The notes beneath the pieces are model-generated. The model saw only the letters and a list, made by a program, of their open reading frames with translations, had not been told where the DNA came from and searched no databases. This document shows, in pieces, positions 1 through 4,954 of a DNA stretch of 6,206 bases. Every line of letters starts with the position of its first letter. The stretch's first letter is position 1. The stretch lies in the NCBI GenBank assembly GCA_946543495.1, contig CAMNLS010000082.1, forward strand, positions 1 through 6,206, in the 5' to 3' direction. Position numbers and translations under genes: made by a program. Source of the DNA: an uncultured Selenomonadales bacterium. GTDB taxonomy: Bacteria > Bacillota > Negativicutes > Selenomonadales > Selenomonadaceae.

Positions 1-131
1 TGTTCTTTGGTCGTGGGCGGGCAATCCTCATCGTAAGTAATCGGACGGTCTTTCAACGCGGCAAGTTCAGCTTTCTCCTCTTCCGTCAAAGGCGGCGGCG
101 GATTCGGCAGAAAGTAAAATACGGTTGCCAT
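1..131 (-). CDS. brnA: BrnA-type antitoxin, N-terminal part (runs off left edge)
   Basis: This is probably the antitoxin partner of the BrnT toxin encoded just upstream. An ATG at 131-129 opens a frame that stays open to the window edge, giving 43 complete codons. It follows a strong Shine-Dalgarno (AAAGGAGG at 146-139, 7-nt spacer), which fixes the start. The visible protein begins with a short hydrophobic/proline segment (FYFLPNPPPP). A charged helix-like stretch (LTEEEKAELAALKDRP) and then ITYDEDCPPTTKE follow. The 'ALKDRPITYDEDCP' style is what I recall from the N-termini of BrnA/COG3514-like antitoxins. The DNA-binding C-terminus (ribbon-helix-helix-like in the family) would lie outside the window and was not seen. 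In known BrnTA modules the antitoxin binds the toxin and represses the operon. Its start lies inside the brnT ORF (65-nt overlap), so the two are co-transcribed and probably translationally coupled. Gene identity rests largely on context and the partial N-terminus. Confidence 0.75.
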   Translation of the reverse strand, partial: MATVFYFLPNPPPPLTEEEKAELAALKDRPITYDEDCPPTTKE

Positions 132-408
132 AATATCGCCTCCTTTCCTGTTCTGTTGCTTCACGAGCAGAAATTAATCGTATTTTTTCGTCACGGTCAG
201 TATAAATTACGAATAACACATCGTCAACCATACCAATAACTTTCCAGTGTTCTTCATCTATAGAATGTTCTTCGTCATATTCTTCGAGAAGATAAGGGTC
301 GCTGAAAACTCGCGCCGCCGTTTTGAAGTTAATGCCGTGTTTAATCTTGTTAATTTTATTTTTTGCGTCATCCCACTCAAAAAGCCGTCCGTCGATTGAG
401 ATATTCAT
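67..408 (-). CDS. brnT: BrnT family toxin (RelE-like ribonuclease of a type II toxin-antitoxin pair)
   Basis: This is a 113-aa protein of the BrnT/DUF497 family. Family members are small RelE-fold ribonucleases that stop translation when freed from their BrnA antitoxin. The hallmark pieces are all present and in order. They are FEWDDAKNKIN and the KHGINF block (residues 10-28), a VFSDP segment (34-38), the central strand region VIGMVDDVLFVIYTDRD, the IRLISAREAT block (77-85) and the terminal ERRRYY (88-93). Nothing essential looks missing, so the toxin is probably intact. The last 20 residues (94-113) lie beyond the usual family end and overlap the antitoxin gene in another frame. The ATG overlaps the ahcY stop as ATGA, and only weak SD-like AGG triplets precede it. 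Translation therefore probably depends on ribosomes finishing ahcY. No separate promoter is evident, whereas classical brnTA modules carry their own autoregulated promoter. Confidence 0.88.
   Translation of the reverse strand: MNISIDGRLFEWDDAKNKINKIKHGINFKTAARVFSDPYLLEEYDEEHSIDEEHWKVIGMVDDVLFVIYTDRDEKIRLISAREATEQERRRYYGNRILLSAESAAAFDGRGES
139..146 (-). promoter_or_regulatory. Ribosome binding site of the antitoxin, embedded in the toxin coding sequence
   Basis: The minus strand reads AAAGGAGG followed by 7 nt and then ATG at 131. The same bases encode the Glu-Arg-Arg-Arg of the conserved toxin C-terminal ERRRYY stretch. The site decides the antitoxin start and shows that the second gene is translated from its own strong site inside the first. 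Confidence 0.85.
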
Positions 409-1643
409 AAGCCTAAATACCTTTTTTGCTCGTCGGTGAGCGTGTCGATTTGAACTCCGATTGATTCAAGCTTGATTTCGGCGATTTTGGAATTGATTTC
501 TTCGGGCATGAGGTAAACTTTCTTCTCAAGGCGGCTGTGATTGTGCAAAATGTGCGCCGCGCTGAAAAATTGCACTGCAAAACTTAAATCCATGATTTCT
601 GCGGGGTGACCGTCGCCCGAAGCCAAATTTACCAGCCGACCTTCCGCCAAAAGATAAATTTTGCGTCCGTCGGGCTGTAAAAACTCTTCAACGTTCTTGC
701 GGACAGTTTTTCTGCTGACGGATTGCGATTCAAGCTGTGGAATGTTAATTTCAACGTCAAAATGCCCCGCATTAGCCAACATCGCGCCGTTTTTCATCAA
801 AGGATAGTGTTCGCCGGTGATAACGTCCTTATCGCCCGTCAAAGTCAGGAAAATATCGCCGATTTTAGCCGCCTCGCTCATTTTCATGACTCTAAAGCCG
901 TCAAAAACCGCCTCAATCGCTTTAATCGGATCAACTTCGGTAATAATGACATTTGCGCCCAAACCGCGCGCTCGCATGGCTCCACCCTTGCCGCACCAGC
1001 CGTAACCCGCGATAACGACATTTTTTCCCGCGATAACAAGATTTGTCGTGCGCATAATGCCATCCCACGTCGATTGACCCGTTCCGTAGCGATTATCGAA
1101 CAAAAATTTGCAATAAGCGTCGTTTGCGGCGATCATCGGGTATTCAAGCTTATTTTGACGCTCCAAAGCCTTCAAACGCAGTACACCGGTCGTAGTTTCC
1201 TCAGATCCGCCGATAATTTTGCTTAAAACGTCGCGTCGGGCGGTGTGAATGAGTTCGGTGAAGTCTCCGCCGTCGTCAATGTAAATTTCGGGCGAAAAAT
1301 CTGCCGCACGGTTCAAAAAATCGTTATATTCGTCTTGAGAGCAGCCGTGAACGGCAAAAACGGTGATTCCGTCCTCAACGAGAGCCGCCGCAACGTCATC
1401 TTGCGTGGAAAGCGGATTGGAACCGGTGATAACGACATCTGCGCCTGCATTTTTGAAAACTTTTGCCATATAAGCGGTTTTAGCCTCCAAATGAAGCGTG
1501 ATAGACAATTTTTTCCCCGCGAAAGGCTTAGATTGGGAAAATTCTCTGTCGATTGCGCTCATGACGGGCATAAAATTCTTAACCCATTCGATTTTAGCGT
1601 GTCCGCTCGGTGCAAGCGACATATCTTTAACGATTGACTGCAT
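405..1643 (-). CDS. ahcY: Adenosylhomocysteinase (S-adenosyl-L-homocysteine hydrolase), short prokaryotic form
   Basis: This 412-aa cytosolic NAD-dependent enzyme reversibly hydrolyses S-adenosylhomocysteine to adenosine and homocysteine. It thereby recycles the product inhibitor of methyltransferases. Visible signatures are HLEAKTAY (51-58), TGSNPLSTQDD (73-83), DDGGD (123-127), EETTTG (148-153), the substrate-site stretch K179...DNRYGTGQS (183-191), the Rossmann motif GYGWCGKG (213-220), NAGHFDVEI (291-299) and GHPAEIMDLSFAVQ (345-358). The length fits the compact bacterial/archaeal class that lacks the roughly 40-residue insertion of many other SAHases. The ATG has an excellent SD (AAGGAGG, 7-nt spacer). 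The C-terminus ends abruptly at DEQKRYLGL, where I recall related short enzymes carrying a few more residues after the YL. The C-terminal Lys/Tyr NAD-contact tail of eukaryotic enzymes is absent. Some archaeal members of this class act on S-inosylhomocysteine instead, so exact substrate is inferred. The gene lies 52 nt after pyrC behind a terminator-like hairpin, and its stop overlaps the brnT start. Confidence 0.95.
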   Translation of the reverse strand: MQSIVKDMSLAPSGHAKIEWVKNFMPVMSAIDREFSQSKPFAGKKLSITLHLEAKTAYMAKVFKNAGADVVITGSNPLSTQDDVAAALVEDGITVFAVHGCSQDEYNDFLNRAADFSPEIYIDDGGDFTELIHTARRDVLSKIIGGSEETTTGVLRLKALERQNKLEYPMIAANDAYCKFLFDNRYGTGQSTWDGIMRTTNLVIAGKNVVIAGYGWCGKGGAMRARGLGANVIITEVDPIKAIEAVFDGFRVMKMSEAAKIGDIFLTLTGDKDVITGEHYPLMKNGAMLANAGHFDVEINIPQLESQSVSRKTVRKNVEEFLQPDGRKIYLLAEGRLVNLASGDGHPAEIMDLSFAVQFFSAAHILHNHSRLEKKVYLMPEEINSKIAEIKLESIGVQIDTLTDEQKRYLGL

Positions 1644-1661
1644 AAAAATTCCTCCTTAGAT

Positions 1662-1685
1662 AAAAAATCCCCGCGAATTGCGAGG
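1662..1685 (-). terminator. Intrinsic terminator-like hairpin between pyrC and ahcY
   Basis: On the minus strand CCTCGC (1685-1680) pairs with GCGGGG (1674-1669), with one G-U pair, around a 5-nt loop AATTC. The 3' arm is followed by A and six T residues (1667-1662). It begins 10 nt after the pyrC stop. This is a compact but convincing Rho-independent terminator shape. The ahcY ribosome binding site starts only a few bases further on, so either ahcY depends on read-through or the hairpin acts as a partial terminator or 3'-end stabiliser. Confidence 0.7.
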
Positions 1686-1695
1686 AAAACTGTTT

Positions 1696-3009
1696 TTACT
1701 GATTAAGTTTCATTAAATTGCCGCGAACAATCGTTGCAACGACTTTTCCTCTGAATTTTCGCCCGATAAACGGTGAATGACTGCCTTTAGTGTAAAAATT
1801 CTTCGCGTCGACAGTCCAAACGAGTTCGGGGTCAATAATTGTCACGTCAGCGGGCGAATTTATCGATAAAGTTCCCGAATCAAGCCCGAAAATCTGCGCG
1901 GGCTTGCAAGTCATCTTAGAAATCAGCGTTTTCAAGTCGATTTTGCCCGTATGATAAAGTTCGGTGAACAAAACGCCGATACTCGTCTCCAAACCGGGAA
2001 AACCGCTCGGCGCGTAGATAAATTCGCGGTCTTTTTCCTCAAAAGCGTGCGGAGAGTGGTCAGTGACGATAATATCAATGGTTCCGTCGATTAAACCGGC
2101 TAAACAGGCGTCGCAATCTTTTTTTGTGCGGAGCGGCGGATTAATTTTGGTTGAGGCGTCGGAAGGATTAACTAAATCGTCCGTCATAGTCAAATGTTGG
2201 GGCGTAACCTCTGCCGTGACGTTAATTCCGCGTTTTTTTGCGTCGCGAACGATTTCAACGGCTCTTTTCGAGCTTATATGCGCAATATGGACTTTTCCGC
2301 CTGTATATTCGGCTAAAAGCACGTCGCGAGCAACCGCAATGTCTTCAGCGACCGTCGGACGCCCTTTCAAGCCGAGAATCGCGGAATTTTTCCCTTCATT
2401 CATGACGCCGCCCTTAACAAGTGAAGTTTCTTCCTCGTGACAGATAATAATTTTGCCTGTATCGTGCAAATAATCGAGTGCGTTAAGAAAAATCTTCGCG
2501 TTGTCGTCAAAATGTCCGTCATCGCTGAAAGCAACGGCTCCTGCGTCAATCATATCGCGCATTTCGGCTAATTCCTGTCCGTTTTGCCCTTTAGTGACGG
2601 CTCCGATGATTTTTATGTTGATAAGTCCGACATCTTCGGCACGATTGACCATTGAGCGAACCAAAGCCGCATTATCGACGACTGGAGAGGTATTTGGCAT
2701 GGTTGCAACCGTCGTGAATCCTCCGGCGACCGCCGCCTTTGAACCGCTCAAAAAATCTTCCTTAGATTCTTGTCCCGGCTCGCGAAAATGGACGTGCATA
2801 TCGATTAAACCGGGCGTCACGATTTTTCCCGCCGCGTTGTACTCGAAATCGGCTGAAGCTTTTATATCAGGCTCAACGGCGGCAATTTTCCCGTCAACAA
2901 TCAACACGTCCGCCACGCCGTCAAAATTATTGGCAGGGTCAATGACACGTCCGCCGCGAATGATGATTGACTTAAATTTATTTTGGAACTGCCACGTCTG
3001 ATTTATCAT
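1696..3009 (-). CDS. pyrC: Dihydroorotase, class I
   Basis: This 437-aa amidohydrolase-superfamily metalloenzyme catalyses the third step of de novo pyrimidine synthesis, the cyclisation of N-carbamoyl-L-aspartate to dihydroorotate. The metal site is complete by motif. It consists of D70-x-H72-x-H74 with FREPGQ, the FSDDG segment with D164, H191 (ICHEE), H244 (HIAHISS) and D317 in TDHSPH. The spacings match class I enzymes. INPPLR (289-294) and SGFPGLET (335-342) are typical substrate-side and loop regions. The amidohydrolase end (SPADVTIIDPE, then the SPFIGRKFRGKV region) is intact. The frame is open upstream to 3117, but the ATG at 3009 is chosen for two reasons. It has GGAGG with a 6-nt spacer, and it overlaps the stop of the preceding 92-aa gene as ATGA. 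The family N-terminus (RGGRVIDP at 18-25) then sits at the expected place. PyrB is encoded one gene upstream. Confidence 0.96.
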   Translation of the reverse strand: MINQTWQFQNKFKSIIIRGGRVIDPANNFDGVADVLIVDGKIAAVEPDIKASADFEYNAAGKIVTPGLIDMHVHFREPGQESKEDFLSGSKAAVAGGFTTVATMPNTSPVVDNAALVRSMVNRAEDVGLINIKIIGAVTKGQNGQELAEMRDMIDAGAVAFSDDGHFDDNAKIFLNALDYLHDTGKIIICHEEETSLVKGGVMNEGKNSAILGLKGRPTVAEDIAVARDVLLAEYTGGKVHIAHISSKRAVEIVRDAKKRGINVTAEVTPQHLTMTDDLVNPSDASTKINPPLRTKKDCDACLAGLIDGTIDIIVTDHSPHAFEEKDREFIYAPSGFPGLETSIGVLFTELYHTGKIDLKTLISKMTCKPAQIFGLDSGTLSINSPADVTIIDPELVWTVDAKNFYTKGSHSPFIGRKFRGKVVATIVRGNLMKLNQ

Positions 3010-3284
3010 GCCGTACCTCCATTCAAGTTGGCAACCAGTTCCGCCAGATAAGCTTGCGCCGCTTTGTAATCCGCCGCTAAGTTGCCGCTGTCGAAGGTCG
3101 CCAAAGTTACAAAGCAATCCGAGTAATCAGTCTTAGGGGTGCCTGAATCTTTGTTGAGTTCAGCTTTGACCCTTACGACTGTATGATTGTCAGTATATGA
3201 AGCGTTATCCTCTTCGAGATACATTGTCCTTACGAACGCGCTATTGATAATAATTGTGCCGTCTTGGCTAATGATGAATTTCAT
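3006..3284 (-). CDS. Conserved-looking hypothetical 92-aa protein between pyrB and pyrC
   Basis: This protein is not recognised. It has 92 residues and begins MKFIISQDGTIIINS, a strand-turn-strand pattern. More beta-prone segments follow (FVRTMYLEE, TVVRVKAEL, CFVTLATF), and it ends in an amphipathic helix of about residues 69-88 (NLAADYKAAQAYLAELVANL). The overall look recalls small Firmicutes and mobile-element proteins that start with a 'SQDG..IN' beta unit and end in a helix. That is an impression, not an identification. There is no signal peptide, membrane span or zinc-binding cysteine cluster (one Cys only). It is therefore not the PyrI regulatory subunit of aspartate carbamoyltransferase, which has a four-cysteine zinc site. 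Coding status is well supported: GGAGG lies just before the ATG, the start overlaps the pyrB stop as ATGA, and the stop overlaps the pyrC start as ATGA. The position suggests a stoichiometric or coupling role in the pyrimidine operon, or a translational bridge. Confidence 0.85.
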   Translation of the reverse strand: MKFIISQDGTIIINSAFVRTMYLEEDNASYTDNHTVVRVKAELNKDSGTPKTDYSDCFVTLATFDSGNLAADYKAAQAYLAELVANLNGGTA

Positions 3285-4210
3285 TTTGCTCCTCCGTTTA
3301 ATGTCAAGTCGAGTAACGCCATGCGAACCGCCACGCCGTTTTGAACTTGCTCTTGAATCGCTGACCGGTCGCAGTAAGTTACCTCCGACGAAATTTCCAA
3401 GCCTTTATTCTGCGGACCAGGGTGAAGAATTAACACGTCGTCTTTAGCGAGGCTCAAGCGTTCGTCGTTTATACCGAAGACCTGCGCATATTCTCTGGTT
3501 GACGGGAAAAGTCCTGCTTGCTGTCGTTCGAGCTGTATGCGCAGAACATTTATCACGTCGGCGTTTTTAATCGCGTCTTCAAGTTGCTCATGAATCGTCA
3601 CGCCGTCGAACGCAAAAAATCTAGGCAACAGCGTCTTTGGCCCTGCCAAGTGAACTTCAATGCCGACTTTAGTCATCGCATAAACGTCCGAACGCGCAAC
3701 GCGGCTATGCAGAATATCTCCGACGATAGCGACCTTGAGACCGGCAAGGCGTCCTTTGTGCTGTTCAATCGTGAACAAGTCAAGCAGTGCTTGCGAGGGG
3801 TGCGCGTGTGCGCCGTCTCCAGCGTTGATAATCACGGGCTTAACGACACGGCTTGCAAAGTCCGCCGCGCCCTCTGCCTTATGCCTCATGACGATTGCAT
3901 CGACGCCCATAGCCTCAATCGTCCGCAAAGTGTCACGAAGACTTTCGCCCTTAACAATGGAACTCGTGCCGCTGTTAATGCTCACAACGTCCGCGCCAAG
4001 ATACTTGCCCGCAAGCTCAAAAGAAGTCCGCGTCCGTGTCGACGGCTCATAGAAAAGATTGACAATCGACTTGCCGCGCAGATTAGATAATTTCTTGTCG
4101 CTGCCGCGTCGAACAACTTGCTTCATCTTATACGCCGTGTCGAGGACAAGCCGAATCTCCTCCGCCGAAAAACTTTCCATAGCGATAATACTTTTTCCTA
4201 ACAAATTCAC
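3281..4210 (-). CDS. pyrB: Aspartate carbamoyltransferase, catalytic chain
   Basis: This enzyme carries out the first committed step of pyrimidine synthesis: carbamoyl phosphate plus L-aspartate gives N-carbamoyl-aspartate, the substrate of the PyrC encoded downstream. From the GTG at 4210 the protein has 309 aa, the normal length for a PyrB chain. Motifs are YEPSTRTRTSFE (54-65, carbamoyl phosphate loop), SSIVKGESLRDT (83-94, containing the mobile-loop Lys87), DGAHAHPSQALLD (132-144), GDILHSRVARSD (164-175), LRIQLERQ (223-230) and HPGPQNKGLEI (263-273). All are intact, with HPSQ and NKG as mild variants of the usual HPTQ and NRG. The start is uncertain. TTG at 4225 lies inside a hairpin arm. 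GTG at 4210 is only 2 nt after a G6 run. TTG at 4204 is 8 nt after that run, a better SD distance. No pyrI is seen. The stop overlaps the next ORF as ATGA. Confidence 0.95.
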   Translation of the reverse strand: MNLLGKSIIAMESFSAEEIRLVLDTAYKMKQVVRRGSDKKLSNLRGKSIVNLFYEPSTRTRTSFELAGKYLGADVVSINSGTSSIVKGESLRDTLRTIEAMGVDAIVMRHKAEGAADFASRVVKPVIINAGDGAHAHPSQALLDLFTIEQHKGRLAGLKVAIVGDILHSRVARSDVYAMTKVGIEVHLAGPKTLLPRFFAFDGVTIHEQLEDAIKNADVINVLRIQLERQQAGLFPSTREYAQVFGINDERLSLAKDDVLILHPGPQNKGLEISSEVTYCDRSAIQEQVQNGVAVRMALLDLTLNGGAK

Positions 4211-4223
4211 AGCCCCCCAATTC

Positions 4224-4261
4224 AATTAGGAATTTGAAATTATCATTTCCCATTCCTAATT
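4224..4261. repeat. AT-rich near-perfect palindrome (hairpin) directly upstream of pyrB
   Basis: The outer arms AATTAGGAAT (4224-4233) and ATTCCTAATT (4252-4261) are perfect inverted repeats. Inside them GAAAT (4236-4240) and ATTTC (4245-4249) form a second pairing around a 4-nt TATC loop. The two stems are separated only by a 2/2 mismatch. The element therefore folds as one 38-nt stem-loop. A further CTAATT copy at 4263-4268 could pair alternatively with the 4225-4230 arm. There is no T-run after the stem in the transcribed direction, so it is not a standard terminator. It could be an interspersed palindromic repeat, an operator, or a leader RNA structure controlling pyrB. Confidence 0.75.
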
Positions 4262-4262
4262 T

Positions 4263-4361
4263 CTAATTCCTCATTGTTAAAACGCCTCCGATGATTAAGG
4301 CGAGCGCGGGCATTGCTCCCCATAGAATTACCGTGACTGCCGCATAAAAGTTACTGCTCAT
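4263..4361 (-). CDS. Putative 32-aa single-span membrane small protein
   Basis: A short frame of 32 codons starts with ATG at 4361, overlapping the lepB stop as ATGA, and ends at TAG 4265-4263. After MSSNF the sequence is almost wholly hydrophobic (YAAVTVILWGAMPALALIIG, then GVLTM), and it ends in Arg-Asn. This is a textbook single transmembrane helix of about 22-25 residues with a positively charged tail. There is no separate Shine-Dalgarno, so expression would rely on reinitiation after lepB, as at other ATGA junctions of this block. The end of the ORF runs into the AT-rich repeat region before pyrB. I do not recognise the family. It could be a small membrane-protein partner or, less likely, a leader peptide for pyrB. 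Coding status is inferred from overlap and composition only. Confidence 0.55.
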   Translation of the reverse strand: MSSNFYAAVTVILWGAMPALALIIGGVLTMRN

Positions 4362-4882
4362 GGCAAAGCGGCGGCGTTAGCAATCGGCCAGAAAATCAAC
4401 GTCGCCTTTCCTTTGACAAGCTCCAATGGAACAAAGCCCACGTCAGGGAAGCGCGAGTCTAAAGAATTGCGCCGATTATCTCCGCACACAAACAAAGTAC
4501 CTTCGGGCACAGTCTGCTTAGGATATTCGGTGCGCGTCTTCTCGGCAATGTAATCCTCATTGAGAATTGCATCGTTTACCAAAACATGCCCGTCCTTAAT
4601 CTCAATCGTGTCGCCGCCGACGGCAATCACTCGTTTAATAAAATCGCGGCTGTGGTCTCGCGGATAGCGGAAGATGACAACCTCACCTTTAAGCGGGTCG
4701 CGCCAATGATAAATGAACTTGTTGACGACAAGCCGCTCGCCGTCCTGCAACGTCGGTTGCATACTCGGTCCGTCGACAACATACAGCTCCACGATAAAAT
4801 AACGAATCAACAACGCGACAACGATAGCCGACATGATTGAAACTATCCAACTCTTTACTTCTTCACCAATGACTGAACTCAT
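4358..4882 (-). CDS. lepB: Signal peptidase I (type I leader peptidase)
   Basis: This 174-aa membrane-anchored serine protease removes signal peptides from exported proteins on the outer face of the cytoplasmic membrane. One N-terminal transmembrane helix (about residues 12-32) follows a short cytosolic start, as in Gram-positive-type SPases. Box B holds the nucleophile in DGPSMQPTL (Ser40). Box D is RDFIKRVIAVGGD with the general base Lys83. Box E is CGDNRRNSLDSR (133-144). The catalytic Ser/Lys dyad and all boxes are complete. The C-terminal IFWPI segment is also typical. The ATG has AAAGGAG with an 8-nt spacer. It lies 72 nt after the Hsp70-like gene, and its stop overlaps the 32-aa membrane ORF. 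No clear promoter was found in the gap, so it may be co-transcribed with the upstream gene. Confidence 0.96.
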   Translation of the reverse strand: MSSVIGEEVKSWIVSIMSAIVVALLIRYFIVELYVVDGPSMQPTLQDGERLVVNKFIYHWRDPLKGEVVIFRYPRDHSRDFIKRVIAVGGDTIEIKDGHVLVNDAILNEDYIAEKTRTEYPKQTVPEGTLFVCGDNRRNSLDSRFPDVGFVPLELVKGKATLIFWPIANAAALP

Positions 4883-4905
4883 TAGAAAATCTCCTTTGAT
4901 ACTGT

Positions 4906-4927
4906 TTGGAAATTTTTATTCTTCCAA
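4906..4927. promoter_or_regulatory. Small inverted repeat ahead of lepB
   Basis: TTGGAA (4906-4911) and TTCCAA (4922-4927) form a 6-bp inverted repeat with a 10-nt AT-rich centre. It lies between the stop of the Hsp70-like gene and the lepB ribosome binding site. It may be an operator or weak hairpin, or it may be chance in AT-rich DNA. The rest of the 72-nt gap shows no convincing terminator or promoter. Confidence 0.25.
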
Positions 4928-4954
4928 TGCCGCCGTTTTCCTGCCGCGCTAAGC

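Noticed and set aside
723..1226. Plus-strand open frame of 167 codons opposite ahcY (also those at 817-1005 and 1245-1637)
   Set aside because: Antisense to a strongly supported enzyme gene, no ribosome binding site seen, and the translation shows no recognisable protein pattern.
1644..1695. SAM/SAH riboswitch ahead of ahcY
   Set aside because: The 52-nt gap is filled by a simple hairpin and the SD; no room for a conserved riboswitch core and none was recognised.
1712..1739. Promoter-like TTGCAA / 16 nt / TTTAAT on the minus strand near the pyrC end
   Set aside because: Only a moderate match, and a transcript from it would run at once into the terminator-like hairpin at 1685-1662; too weak to list.
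2063..3001. Plus-strand open frames opposite pyrC
   Set aside because: They mirror the codon structure of pyrC on the other strand, with serine- and proline-rich low-information translations and no start signals.
3010..3117. Longer N-terminus for dihydroorotase
   Set aside because: The extra 36 residues overlap the 92-aa gene in another frame and do not look like the family. The ATG at 3009 has a strong SD and a normal family start.
3518..4090. Plus-strand open frame of 190 codons opposite pyrB
   Set aside because: It lies within pyrB antisense, and pyrB motifs account fully for the DNA; no domain visible.
4211..4220. G6 run as a reiterative-transcription (pyrG-like) control site
   Set aside because: It lies only a few bases before the pyrB start, leaving no usable leader, so it is unlikely to be a transcription start.
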